From NCBI RefSeq assembly GCF_900185015.1, contig NZ_FXYD01000001.1, forward strand, positions 992,001 to 1,056,000: a stretch of 64,000 nucleotides of DNA. Direction: 5' to 3'. The translations under genes and the position numbers were made by a program. The notes under the pieces are model-generated. The model was not told where the DNA came from. It saw only the letters and a list, made by a program, of their open reading frames with translations, and did not search any database. This document shows, one piece after another, positions 18,524 through 26,241 of this stretch. Within the stretch, counting starts at the first letter, position 1. Each line of letters begins with the position of its first letter. The stretch comes from Octadecabacter ascidiaceicola. Its GTDB lineage: Bacteria > Pseudomonadota > Alphaproteobacteria > Rhodobacterales > Rhodobacteraceae.

Positions 18524-18543
18524 GGAGGGGGCGAACCCCCTCC
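18524..18543 (-). terminator. Strong UUCG-loop hairpin after the 82-aa gene
   Basis: GGAGGGGG (18524-18531) pairs perfectly with CCCCCTCC (18536-18543). Read on the minus strand the loop is TTCG. It lies 5 nt past the stop of the 82-aa gene and is followed by the palindrome GCCTGCAGGC, not by a T-run. A transcript-stabilising or partial terminator role is more likely than full termination. Confidence 0.55.
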
Positions 18544-18548
18544 AACTC

Positions 18549-18797
18549 TCACAGGAAGAGAGAAACGAAACCTAAACCAACACCAAAAACCCCGAGAATC
18601 ACACCAGTGCCAAATCTGTATACTTGAGTTGTGTTCTCTTCACTTTCTTCGCGGTCATCCTCCAAGTCCAGCGACAAGTCGCCTTCTTGCTCAGAGACTT
18701 CAGTTCCATCCTCCAGAAACTCTATTTCAACCTCAATGATATTGAAGTCTTCAACAAAGCCTGCCCGTAAGTTTTTAATCTTACGTCTGGGGGACAT
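18549..18797 (-). CDS. Hypothetical acidic protein with C-terminal membrane helix (82 aa)
   Basis: ATG 18797 is chosen because AAGGAG precedes it; a longer in-frame ATG at 18836 lies inside the 31-bp inverted repeat. The N-terminus is basic (S-P-R-R-K-I-K-N-L-R), the middle strongly acidic (many E and D), and the last 20 residues form a hydrophobic helix with no tail, as in a tail-anchored protein. No family recognised. AT content is higher than that of carB. Confidence 0.45.
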   Translation of the reverse strand: MSPRRKIKNLRAGFVEDFNIIEVEIEFLEDGTEVSEQEGDLSLDLEDDREESEENTTQVYRFGTGVILGVFGVGLGFVSLFL

Positions 18798-18830
18798 CGG
18801 GCGGTTACTCCTTTTTGTTGTACAGACCTT

Positions 18831-18913
18831 CACCATGAAGGCCTACACATAAATTACACATCTACTAGCAAAGGTCAAATTAATGTGTAATTTATGTGTA
18901 GGCCTTCATGGTG
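18831..18913. repeat. Perfect 31-bp inverted repeat
   Basis: Left arm 18831-18861 (starts CACCATGAAGGCCTACAC) and right arm 18883-18913 (ends GTAGGCCTTCATGGTG) are exact reverse complements over 31 bp, separated by 21 bp. The arms are not GC-rich terminators. Both arms contain the same M-K-A-Y-T-stop reading, which makes two spurious frames end alike. It sits between the 82-aa gene and the BrnA-like gene. Confidence 0.85.
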
Positions 18914-18947
18914 TTCTTCCGCCTCACCTCCCCTTCAGCCCATCCAC

Positions 18948-19433
18948 CTATCCCTTCACCCAAGGTCGCTCCGTGCATTTCGGCACCCGCTTGCGCGGTT
19001 TTCCCTTCGCGGGTTTCGCCCTCTCCCCCTCCGCCAACATCCGGTCCGTATCGCCCCATTCCGGCCTCCTCCGCGCTTTCTCCAGCACCTCGTCGGGCCG
19101 CAGCACGTAGTCCATCGTGTCCGGCCCTTCGATCAGTTTCGCCAGTCGGAAATGCATGAACGCCCGCAGCACGCGGTTGATCCGCACCTGATATCCCGGC
19201 CCCAGCCCTTTGAAGAACCTCACCACATCCGCGTCCAGCCTGATCGTGACGCGGGTGCGTTTGGGGTCGCGGCGGTCCTCGTCTTCCCAAATGCGGTCCC
19301 AGTCGCGCGGCAGGGCTTTGTACTCGGCCAGATAGCCCATCAGCTCGTGCTCCATCATCTTGATGGCATCCACAGCAAAGCCCCAGTGCATCTTTTCCGT
19401 CTTGGTCATGGTTTTCGGTTCAATCTTGCGCAT
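18948..19433 (-). CDS. BrnA-type antitoxin family protein, orphan
   Basis: 161 residues. The core (about 58-100) reads R-V-T-I-R-L-D-A-D-V-V-R-F-F-K, then G-P-G-Y-Q-V-R-I-N-R-V-L-R-A-F-M, which is the ribbon-helix-helix pattern of the BrnA antitoxin family. The N-terminal helical part and the Lys/Arg/Pro-rich C-terminal tail are extensions. In known systems BrnA neutralises the RNase BrnT and represses its own promoter; no BrnT-like gene is adjacent, so this looks like an orphan regulator. It is divergent from the KASIII-like gene, and iterated sites lie between them. Confidence 0.7.
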   Translation of the reverse strand: MRKIEPKTMTKTEKMHWGFAVDAIKMMEHELMGYLAEYKALPRDWDRIWEDEDRRDPKRTRVTIRLDADVVRFFKGLGPGYQVRINRVLRAFMHFRLAKLIEGPDTMDYVLRPDEVLEKARRRPEWGDTDRMLAEGERAKPAKGKPRKRVPKCTERPWVKG

Positions 19434-19518
19434 GTTCGCCCCCTTTGGTGGGGCAGTTTGCGCGTGAATTGTTAACGCGATCCTGCCCCTGCGGGCGGTG
19501 CACGGCGTACATACGCAA

Positions 19519-19547
19519 TGTGTACAGGTTGTGTACGGGATGTGTAC
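19519..19547. promoter_or_regulatory. Triple TGTGTAC iteron with 11-bp period
   Basis: TGTGTAC occurs exactly at 19519-19525, 19530-19536 and 19541-19547, a strict 11-bp spacing (about one helical turn), with a related CGTAACG at 19552. It lies in the divergent promoter region between the BrnA-like gene and the KASIII-like gene, as expected for cooperative regulator binding. Confidence 0.6.
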
Positions 19548-19615
19548 GCACCGTAACGCTTGCGTTTTGGCGGGTGGTAGGCCCCTATAACTGCACAGAA
19601 ATTGGGGGATTAACG

Positions 19616-20734
19616 ATGTTCAGCGCAGCAATTACCGGCACAGGGGTTTTCACCCCCGAACACACCATCACCAACGACGAATTGGTTGCCGCATTCAACG
19701 CCCATGCTGACCTGTTTAATGCCGAGAATGCCGCCGCAATTGCCGCCGGAACGATTGAGGCCAAGCCACATTCCAGTAGCGAATTTATCCTCGCGGCATC
19801 TGGGATCGAACGACGCTATACACTTGATAAAGAAGGCGTTCTTGACCCAACTCGTATGTTCCCTAAGCTGCCAAACCGCGCAGATGATGAGCCCAGCCTG
19901 ATGGCTGAGATGGCCGTTGATGCGTCACTGCAGGCAATGGCACAGGCTGGCAAATCCGCCGACGATATCGACGCCGTAATTTGTGCCGCCTCCAACCATG
20001 AGCGCGCCTACCCCGCAATTGCCGTGGAAATTCAACAACTTCTGGAAATCAACGGCTTCGCCTTCGACATGAACGTCGCCTGTTCTAGCGCGACCTTCGG
20101 CATTCAAACCGCCACCGACATGATCAAATCTGGCAGCATTTCCAGCGCCTTGGTCGTCTGCCCAGAGATCTGTTCCGCACATCTGGAATGGCGCGACCGC
20201 GACTGCCATTTCATCTTCGGTGACGTCGCTACAGCCGTGCTGATTGAACGTGACGAAGGCCTTCAAGGCGATCATTTCAAGATCAAATCTACACGTCTGG
20301 CCACGAAATTCTCCAACAACATCCGCAACAACAACGGGTTTTTGCGCCGCACGCGGGACCAAATGGAAGACCGTCGCGACATGCAATTCATGCAAAACGG
20401 GCGCAAGGTTTTCAAAGAGGTGCTGCCTATGGTCAGCAAACATATCGCTGAGCATATGAACGACGAGGACGTGCAAGCATCTGATCTCAAACGGCTTTGG
20501 TTACACCAAGCCAACAAGACCATGAACGACTATATTGGGAAGAAGGTTCTGGGCCGCGTGCCAGAAGCAGATGAGCAGCCAAATATCTTGCAAGACTATG
20601 CCAATACGTCGTCCGCAGGGTCCATCATCGCATTTGCGAATTACTCATCCGATCTTAACGCTGGTGATGTAGGACTAATCTGTTCGTTCGGCGCAGGCTA
20701 CTCTGTTGGCTCGGTTATTCTTGAACGCGCATAG
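19616..20734 (+). CDS. Beta-ketoacyl-ACP synthase III-like enzyme
   Basis: 372 residues from ATG 19616 (MFSAAITGTGVFTP), preceded by TTGGGGGATTAACG; the upstream open frame covers the promoter repeats and is not used. Thiolase-fold condensing enzyme with the KASIII triad: Cys156 (N-V-A-C-S-S-A-T-F-G), His297 (W-L-H-Q-A-N-K) and Asn330 (Y-A-N-T-S-S-A-G-S). It is longer than housekeeping FabH (about 320) because of an N-terminal insertion around 30-95, and belongs to the FabH-like clade that primes fatty-acid or specialised chains. The acyl substrate is unknown. A 25-aa lipoprotein gene follows. Confidence 0.88.
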   Translation: MFSAAITGTGVFTPEHTITNDELVAAFNAHADLFNAENAAAIAAGTIEAKPHSSSEFILAASGIERRYTLDKEGVLDPTRMFPKLPNRADDEPSLMAEMAVDASLQAMAQAGKSADDIDAVICAASNHERAYPAIAVEIQQLLEINGFAFDMNVACSSATFGIQTATDMIKSGSISSALVVCPEICSAHLEWRDRDCHFIFGDVATAVLIERDEGLQGDHFKIKSTRLATKFSNNIRNNNGFLRRTRDQMEDRRDMQFMQNGRKVFKEVLPMVSKHIAEHMNDEDVQASDLKRLWLHQANKTMNDYIGKKVLGRVPEADEQPNILQDYANTSSAGSIIAFANYSSDLNAGDVGLICSFGAGYSVGSVILERA

Positions 20735-20744
20735 GTCAAGTTTG

Positions 20745-20822
20745 ATGAAAGTTATCTTCACTTTGGCGGCCCTCCTCACACTTGCAGCATGTGGCGGAAT
20801 CCCGTCGGTTCCGTTTATCTAG
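20745..20822 (+). CDS. 25-aa putative lipoprotein
   Basis: A tiny open frame 10 nt after the KASIII-like gene: basic start (M-K-V-I-F), hydrophobic core, lipobox L-A-A-C (Cys16), then G-G-I-P-S-V-P-F-I and stop. Nearly the whole protein is a lipoprotein signal, leaving a 10-residue mature lipopeptide. Similar entericidin-size lipoproteins are known in Proteobacteria. TCAAG upstream is a weak ribosome binding site. Its stop overlaps the arsH stop by 4 bp. Confidence 0.55.
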   Translation: MKVIFTLAALLTLAACGGIPSVPFI

Positions 20823-21541
20823 CTCGTAACCCGCTTGTGGACATCTTCGAGGCTTTCGACGCGTTCTGAATAGCGATCCACCAGCATATCCTTGCGCCCG
20901 CGCGTCAATACCGTGAAACGTGCCAGTTCTTCCATGACATCAACAATCCGGTTGTACAGCGAAGACGGCTTCATGCGCCCGTCTTCAAATTCTTTCCAAG
21001 CCATTGGAACGGAAGACTGATTTGGGATCGTTACCATACGCATCCAACGACCCAGAATCCGCATCTGGTTCACAGCATTGAAGGACTGTGACCCGCCTGA
21101 CACCTGCATCACAGCAAGGGTCTTGCCTTGGGTTGGGCGAATGCCACCGATTGGGGCTAAAGGAATCCAATCAATTTGGGTCTTCATAATCCCAGTCATC
21201 GCGCCGTGACGTTCAGGTGATGACCAAACCATGCCTTCAGACCACATAACCAAATCACGCAGTTCTGCGACTTTTGGGTGATCTTCTGGTGCGTCATCGG
21301 GCAACGGCAGCCCGCTTGGGTCAAACGTTTTGGTTTCGCACCCTAGGGCACGTAAAACCCGCGCACCTTCTTCGGCGGCTGCCCGTGAATAGCTGGTTTC
21401 ACGCAGGGACCCGTATAACAGTAAAATGCGCGGCGCATGGTCGGGCTCATTTGGCCCTACCAACGCTGCTATATCCAGTTTCTTCAATGCCCCCGCAACG
21501 ATATTGGGCATATCGGAGGTGTCGACGTCAGCTGCTTTCAT
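20819..21541 (-). CDS. arsH: ArsH-type NADPH-dependent FMN reductase
   Basis: 240 residues of a flavodoxin-like fold. Diagnostic segments are [13 protein letters not shown] (FMN phosphate loop, about 41-53), [18 protein letters not shown] and [12 protein letters not shown]. ArsH oxidises trivalent organoarsenicals and reduces quinones and azo dyes. No arsR, arsB or arsC is adjacent, so its role may be general redox protection rather than arsenic resistance. The upstream 150-aa gene overlaps its start by 14 bp. Confidence 0.92.
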   Translation of the reverse strand: MKAADVDTSDMPNIVAGALKKLDIAALVGPNEPDHAPRILLLYGSLRETSYSRAAAEEGARVLRALGCETKTFDPSGLPLPDDAPEDHPKVAELRDLVMWSEGMVWSSPERHGAMTGIMKTQIDWIPLAPIGGIRPTQGKTLAVMQVSGGSQSFNAVNQMRILGRWMRMVTIPNQSSVPMAWKEFEDGRMKPSSLYNRIVDVMEELARFTVLTRGRKDMLVDRYSERVESLEDVHKRVTS

Positions 21542-21980
21542 TTTCTAAATGCAGCTTCATATCAATCAACACTTTTTGCAGCTCAACTGTCTCACGCAAC
21601 AGACGCTTTGCTTCGTTCACGGTGATCACGCCATCTTCAATAGACAGCTGGTATTCCCCCATCAACATCGCGAACCGCTGGCTCAACGAGATGACGTCAG
21701 AATTGATTCCGCCTTCCGAATTTTTTGGCGCCGTGTCTTTGTTCAACATGCTGCCGTGCAACTCAGCCAAGGCTGACGTGACATGCGGGTAGCTCGCTGC
21801 GGCTTCCAACTGCGCAACTGCGTCAACAGGCATAAACCGATCCGAATGCTCTTCAGAATCTGAATAATACCGCCCAAGTGTTGCCTTAGACTTACCCGTC
21901 AATTCACACGCAGGTTCAATCCCCACGTCTTTCACAAGAGCTTCAGTGTGCTTTTTTAAGTAGCTGCCGATGCCAGCCAT
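21528..21980 (-). CDS. Hypothetical protein with phage-regulator-like HTH
   Basis: 150 residues. The first 60 contain a helix-turn-helix-like pattern ([21 protein letters not shown]) followed by [15 protein letters not shown], which recalls small phage-type regulators found in Rhodobacteraceae genomes. The C-terminal 50 residues form a coiled-coil-like helix. It overlaps arsH by 14 bp and is probably co-transcribed with it. Regulatory target unknown. Confidence 0.6.
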   Translation of the reverse strand: MAGIGSYLKKHTEALVKDVGIEPACELTGKSKATLGRYYSDSEEHSDRFMPVDAVAQLEAAASYPHVTSALAELHGSMLNKDTAPKNSEGGINSDVISLSQRFAMLMGEYQLSIEDGVITVNEAKRLLRETVELQKVLIDMKLHLENESS

Positions 21981-22294
21981 ATGTGTCGTCCTTTATTGGT
22001 GGTGAGGGGAATGCCCCAAAGCTTTTCCCATAAACCACCCCATCCATACCTGACAGATATAGAGGAAGGGTTCGATTGGGAAGACCAGAACACCACAGAG
22101 ATCGGCGTCCCCAACGTCGAAGGGCCAAGGCCCGGACCCCATCCAAAGGACAGATGGCTTGCCATTTGTACCCGGTTCCCTTGGCCCACCGTTTCGTAGA
22201 GCCGGTTTTTGGCTCGCCACTCATGGACGAAACACTTGAATTGATCCGCCGCGAAGGCTTGCAACCCCTTCGTCGGCGGGTCATTTTCCGCCAC
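21981..22294. other. Intergenic region upstream of the HTH gene and tdk
   Basis: About 310 bp between the divergent 150-aa gene and tdk. Frames exist on both strands but none has a ribosome binding site with recognisable protein content. An in-frame ATG at 22223 would extend tdk by 24 residues, but the ATG at 22295 fits the family N-terminus. No repeat, tRNA or terminator was seen. Confidence 0.5.
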
Positions 22295-22891
22295 ATGGCC
22301 AAACTCTATTTTAATTACTCAACAATGAACGCCGGCAAGTCGACTGTGCTACTGCAGGCGGCACATAACTATGCCGAACGCGGTATGCAGACCTATCTGC
22401 TGACGGCGCAGTTCGACAATCGCGCGGGTGACGGTCAAATTGCCAGCCGCATCGGCATTAGCGAAGCGGCGGACACGTTTTCGATCAGCGATGATCTGTT
22501 CCGCAAGATCGAACGTCGGCTTGCTGAAGGGCCCTGCGCCTGCATTTTCATTGACGAAGCCCAATTCCTGAGTTCTGAACAGGTTTGGCAGCTCGCGCGC
22601 GCCGTTGATGACCTCGGAGTGCCGGTCATGGCCTACGGGTTGCGTGTGGATTTCCAAGGTGAGTTGTTCCCAGGTTCCGCCACGCTCCTCGCACTGGCTG
22701 ATGAAATGCGCGAAGTCAGAACCATTTGTTTTTGCGGCAAAAAAGCCACGATGGTCGTCCGCAAAGATGCCAACGGTGACGTGGTGACAGGCGGCAATCA
22801 GGTCCAGATCGGCGGCAATGAATCCTACGTCAGCCTATGCCGTCGCCATTGGCGCGAAGCGATGGAAGATGGCGATGCCACGCTGGTTTAA
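22295..22891 (+). CDS. tdk: Thymidine kinase
   Basis: 198 residues. It phosphorylates thymidine (and deoxyuridine) with ATP in pyrimidine salvage. Type II TK features: P-loop M-N-A-G-K-S-T (11-17), D-E-A-Q-F around 87-91, the Y-G-L-R-V-D-F lasso start, and a zinc-binding set I-C-F-C-G-K-K-A plus L-C-R-R-H near the C-terminus. The 3' end overlaps the next small gene by 17 bp. Confidence 0.94.
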   Translation: MAKLYFNYSTMNAGKSTVLLQAAHNYAERGMQTYLLTAQFDNRAGDGQIASRIGISEAADTFSISDDLFRKIERRLAEGPCACIFIDEAQFLSSEQVWQLARAVDDLGVPVMAYGLRVDFQGELFPGSATLLALADEMREVRTICFCGKKATMVVRKDANGDVVTGGNQVQIGGNESYVSLCRRHWREAMEDGDATLV

Positions 22892-23171
22892 GATCACTCT
22901 GATCGCGATTGGCGGCCTCGCCATTTGTGCCACCGTAGCTTTCGCCCATGTCATCTTGAGTTTTCGCGGAACCTCTTGGGACCTCTCCAGTATGGATGAT
23001 GGCCATCAGGCAGCGCGTGATGACTTTTTAGCTACTCTTAGAGTGCATTCTTGCCTGACCCGCGAAGCAATCATTGAAGAAGCCAGCCGACGCGATTGGG
23101 CCGTGCAGGACGTAGACGATTTTGTTTGGCGCCACGCTCCAACTGGGCTTTCGAATTGGCTTCGCGTTTAA
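22875..23171 (+). CDS. Hypothetical membrane-anchored protein (98 aa)
   Basis: Start ATG 22875 is favoured by GGAAG 6 nt upstream; ATG 22869 is two codons longer. One N-terminal hydrophobic helix (about 4-25) follows P-R-W-F-K, so the product is anchored with an outside C-terminal domain of about 70 residues (S-C-L-T-R-E-A-I-I-E-E-A-S-R-R-D-W). No family recognised. It overlaps the tdk end and is likely co-transcribed with it. Confidence 0.55.
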   Translation: MPRWFKITLIAIGGLAICATVAFAHVILSFRGTSWDLSSMDDGHQAARDDFLATLRVHSCLTREAIIEEASRRDWAVQDVDDFVWRHAPTGLSNWLRV

Positions 23172-23346
23172 ATCCAGCCCGCGCTTTTCATGTCCACAGA
23201 AGACGAAAACGCCGCCTTTTTCGGTTTTGACAGCACTGGTTGCGCGGCCGACTGGTCATATGCAAGCGGCGAAGGCACCACCTGCCCAAAAGACTAGCTC
23301 ATCACCTTTCATTGGCTCTTAAATACTCAACTACCGTCCGTGAAAC

Positions 23347-24297
23347 CTAGTTCACCCGCTGCGGTGGATTACCCCCATCGCGCCACACAATGATGTTATC
23401 CAGCGCCATCTGCCCCATGGCCTGGCGGGTTTCTTGCGTCGCAGAGCCCAAGTGCGGCAACAGCACACAGTTTTCCAAAGCACGCAGGCGTTCAGGTACA
23501 AACGGCTCGTTTTCGTAGACATCCAGACCCGCGCCCGCGATAGCACCCCGTTCCAACGCATCTATCAACGCGCCTTCATCCACGACTTCGCCGCGCGAAA
23601 TGTTGATGAAAATCCCCGTTGGCTTCATTGCGGCAATCGCAGCGGCATCAATCAGCTTTGTTGTCTCGGCACCGCCTGGGGTGGCGACCACGACAAAATC
23701 CGCTTCTGCCATGACGGCATTCAGATCGTCCAATTGCAACGCGGCAACTTTGGTCGCCTTAGGGGATCGGTTGTGAAACACCACTTTCATGCCAAACCCG
23801 TAGTGACAGCGTTCCGCGATCGCCAGACCAATCCGCCCCATTCCAATCACGCCAAGGGTCTTGCCCGTTACATGGGTCCCAAGCAGCCCTTTAACGTCAA
23901 AACCACCCCATGCGCCGCTACGCACCATGCGCTCACCCTCGCCAGCACGCCGCGCAGTCGCGAGGAGCAGCGTCATGGCAATATCGGCTGTTGCGTCTGT
24001 CAAAACGTCAGGCGTGTTGGACACGATAACCCCAGCCGCGGCGGCGGCATCGGCGTCGATATGGTTGTATCCGACACCAAAATTACCGAGCATCTTGCAA
24101 CGAATGTCACCGCTAAAGGCGTCAGCGGTAAACGCATCGCCCAGCGTTGGTAGAATGGCATCATATTCCGCCAATGCCTGTGCTGCCTGTTCAACGGACA
24201 ACGCCCCACTTTCGTGCACGGTCACATCAAAAGCCTGACGCGCTTGCGCCAATACGGGTTCTGCAATGGGGCGCGTTATCAAAAGCGTTTTCAGCAC
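23347..24297 (-). CDS. D-isomer-specific 2-hydroxyacid dehydrogenase (glyoxylate/hydroxypyruvate reductase-like)
   Basis: 316 residues. NAD(P) Rossmann motif G-M-G-R-I-G (about 152-157) with H-N-R-S after the second strand, which favours NADPH. The catalytic triad is visible: Arg in N-I-S-R-G-E-V-V-D-E (about 235), Glu in D-V-Y-E-N-E-P (about 264) and His in L-L-P-H-L-G-S-A-T (about 284). N-F-G-V-G-Y-N-H-I-D is the usual substrate loop. It overlaps the csaA-like gene by 7 bp and is the last gene of a proC-csaA-dehydrogenase run. Glyoxylate or hydroxypyruvate is the likely substrate. Confidence 0.88.
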   Translation of the reverse strand: MLKTLLITRPIAEPVLAQARQAFDVTVHESGALSVEQAAQALAEYDAILPTLGDAFTADAFSGDIRCKMLGNFGVGYNHIDADAAAAAGVIVSNTPDVLTDATADIAMTLLLATARRAGEGERMVRSGAWGGFDVKGLLGTHVTGKTLGVIGMGRIGLAIAERCHYGFGMKVVFHNRSPKATKVAALQLDDLNAVMAEADFVVVATPGGAETTKLIDAAAIAAMKPTGIFINISRGEVVDEGALIDALERGAIAGAGLDVYENEPFVPERLRALENCVLLPHLGSATQETRQAMGQMALDNIIVWRDGGNPPQRVN

Positions 24298-24626
24298 ATC
24301 CGCGCTCCTAAAGGGGTTTCTTTGTCCGGCGCTATCAAGACAACGCCAGTGTCGTCATAGGCCCCAAGCACCAAGACTTCGGACATGAATTTGCCAATCT
24401 GACGCGGTGGAAAGTTCACCACGCCCATGACCTGCCGCCCGACGAGCGTATCGATTGTATAGTGGTCGGTGATTTGGGCCGAGGTCTTACGTTCACCAAT
24501 TTCCTCGCCGAAATCGACCCACATCTTGATCGCAGGCTTGCGGGCCTCTGGGTAAGGTTCCGCGCGGATCACGCGGCCAACGCGGATGTCGACCTTCATG
24601 AAATCATCAAAGGTTATCTCGCTCAT
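24291..24626 (-). CDS. CsaA-like tRNA-binding domain protein
   Basis: 111 residues of a single EMAP/Trbp111-type OB fold: F-M-K-V-D-I-R-V-G-R-V (8-18), S-A-Q-I-T-D-H-Y (about 49-56) and V-V-N-F-P-P-R-Q-I-G. This matches CsaA, a small dimeric tRNA-binding protein with reported chaperone activity in Bacillus. It starts inside the proC stop (ATGA at 24623-24626), so the two are translationally coupled. Confidence 0.88.
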   Translation of the reverse strand: MSEITFDDFMKVDIRVGRVIRAEPYPEARKPAIKMWVDFGEEIGERKTSAQITDHYTIDTLVGRQVMGVVNFPPRQIGKFMSEVLVLGAYDDTGVVLIAPDKETPLGARMC

Positions 24627-25435
24627 TTGCCTAACTCCCGACTACGATCAGCAGCCGCTTTCACCGCGCGGCGTAATAAATTTGGAAAACCCGCTTCTGC
24701 GTCCATCAAGACCTCAAGCGCGGCCTGCGTCGTTCCATTGGGTGAGGTCACATTGACCCGCAACTGGTTCGGGTCCTCATCTGCCTCCTCAGCCAACTGT
24801 CCCGCACCACCAACCGTCGCTTTGGCCAATTGCATCGCCAGTTCAGCAGGCAGACCTTCGGCCACTCCGGCAGCGGCAAGCGTTTCGATAAGGTGGAATA
24901 CATATGCCGGACCGGACCCTGAAACAGCCGTCACAGCATCCATCTGTCCTTCATCGTCCAAACGAACCACCTGTCCAACCGCGCTCAACAGTGCCTCGGC
25001 GAGGTCCATTTGCGCTTCGCTGGTATGGGCATTCCCGACAATCGCCGTAATGCCCCGCCCGATGGCGGCGGGCGTGTTCGGCATCGCGCGGATGATAGGG
25101 CTTTGTGCTCCCAAAACATCGGCAAAGGTTTCAATGGACGTCCCCGCAGCGACGGATAAGAACACCGTGTCGCTATTTCCCAGCGCCTTCATTGACGGCA
25201 AGGCTTCGCCCATCATCTGTGGTTTCACCGCGATCAACGCAATCGCGGGCGCCTCCGGCACACCTTCGTTGATGTGGACACCCGTGCTTTGCAGCCACTC
25301 GGATGGATATGGGTCCAGCACCCAAACGGAGGACGGCGACAACCCGTTGGCCAGCCAACCCGCCAACATAGCGGACCCCATTTTCCCGCAGCCCAAAAGG
25401 ACCATTCCGTGTGTTTCAATTGATGCCAGTGACAT
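24623..25435 (-). CDS. proC: Pyrroline-5-carboxylate reductase
   Basis: 270 residues. It catalyses the last step of proline synthesis, reducing pyrroline-5-carboxylate with NAD(P)H. Rossmann motif L-L-G-C-G-K-M-G-S-A-M (13-23), A-V-K-P-Q-M (about 69-74), M-P-N-T-P-A (about 117-122) and the C-terminal signature S-G-S-G-P-A-Y-V-F with V-T-S-P-N-G-T-T are all present. The start at 25435 keeps the ten residues before the Rossmann strand that the family usually has. A hairpin overlaps its ribosome binding site. Confidence 0.94.
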   Translation of the reverse strand: MSLASIETHGMVLLGCGKMGSAMLAGWLANGLSPSSVWVLDPYPSEWLQSTGVHINEGVPEAPAIALIAVKPQMMGEALPSMKALGNSDTVFLSVAAGTSIETFADVLGAQSPIIRAMPNTPAAIGRGITAIVGNAHTSEAQMDLAEALLSAVGQVVRLDDEGQMDAVTAVSGSGPAYVFHLIETLAAAGVAEGLPAELAMQLAKATVGGAGQLAEEADEDPNQLRVNVTSPNGTTQAALEVLMDAEAGFPNLLRRAVKAAADRSRELGK

Positions 25436-25438
25436 GAA

Positions 25439-25485
25439 AACCCCCGCCTGTTTGCGCGGATCGTAAGACGCGCCAAGCGGGGGTT
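25439..25485 (-). promoter_or_regulatory. Stem-loop spanning the ybjN-proC gap and the proC Shine-Dalgarno
   Basis: AACCCCCGC (25439-25447) pairs with GCGGGGGTT (25477-25485), with an inner GCGCG/CGCGC stem. Read on the minus strand the 3' arm GCGGGGGTTTTC ends directly at the proC ATG, so the G-rich arm is also the only candidate ribosome binding site. It could terminate ybjN transcripts and gate proC translation. Confidence 0.6.
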
Positions 25486-25507
25486 CAAGCTGTAGTCGGT
25501 ATCTGAA

Positions 25508-26011
25508 TTAGGCGCGCCCGTAGGCTTCCGTAATCGCGACTTGCAATGCGTCGGCCGGTTTGCGTTCCGCCCATGTAACCAACTGGAAAGCTGGGTAAAA
25601 ACGCTCAGCCGAAAGGACTGCGGCGTTAATCATCGTGTCGATCTGCTCTGGTCCCGCAACCTGCTCGCCTGCAAGCACCAAACCATAGCGGTAAACCATC
25701 AGTTTTTGTTCGGCCCAATAGGTAAACGCGCCCGCCCAACACATATCGTTGGTCAGGTTCAGACATTCGTAAAGCTCCGCCATGCGATCCGCTGGTGGTT
25801 CCATTTCAAAGGTGCAAATCAGGCGCAGGGTTTGGTCATAGGCCGACCACGCAAGCGTAATGGCATAGGTGCGCCACTGCCCTTCGACCTGAAACGCGAT
25901 TTGGTCGTCGTGGATACGGTCAAATTCCCACGCGTGGTGTTCCGCAATGTGCTCGACCAGGTCGATCGGGTGCGTGTCGTCGCCGCTATCAAAGTGCTCG
26001 ATGAGTGCCAT
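25508..26011 (-). CDS. YbjN domain protein
   Basis: 167 residues from ATG 26011, with AGGAGGC upstream. The fold is the YbjN/type III chaperone-like one: W-E-F-D-R-I-H-D-D-Q-I-A-F-Q-V-E-G-Q-W, C-T-F-E-M-E-P-P near the middle and R-Y-G-L-V-L-A-G later. In E. coli YbjN affects motility and stress phenotypes, but no molecular activity is agreed. Followed by a stem-loop and proC on the same strand. Confidence 0.85.
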   Translation of the reverse strand: MALIEHFDSGDDTHPIDLVEHIAEHHAWEFDRIHDDQIAFQVEGQWRTYAITLAWSAYDQTLRLICTFEMEPPADRMAELYECLNLTNDMCWAGAFTYWAEQKLMVYRYGLVLAGEQVAGPEQIDTMINAAVLSAERFYPAFQLVTWAERKPADALQVAITEAYGRA

Positions 26012-26149
26012 ACGATGTAGCCTCCTGTGCAATCCAGAGCGCCTTGGCAGAGGCTATATCTGGTGTCCTGCTCTATCGGAAAGGATACATAGCCCCTTCC
26101 TTACTACATATCGTGCGTTCTGAAGGGGTGTTCTGTAAACCCTTTTCTT

Positions 26150-26191
26150 GGGGATAAGCGGGGTTTCGGACCAGAAATCAGGGGATAAGCG
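26150..26191. repeat. GGGGATAAGCG direct repeat
   Basis: GGGGATAAGCG occurs at 26150-26160 and 26181-26191, 31 bp apart, in the space between the ybjN and ycjF genes. The core GGGGATAAG also occurs in reverse orientation at 28682-28690, just upstream of ycjX. No known regulator site was recognised. Confidence 0.4.
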
Positions 26192-26241
26192 TCCTTTTTT
26201 GGGTCAAGTTGTTAACCTTTCACCCGATTCTCAGAGGCGTA

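Noticed and set aside
23190-23297. 35-aa open frame after the tdk-linked small gene
   Set aside because: No ribosome binding site, no recognisable features; too weak to call.
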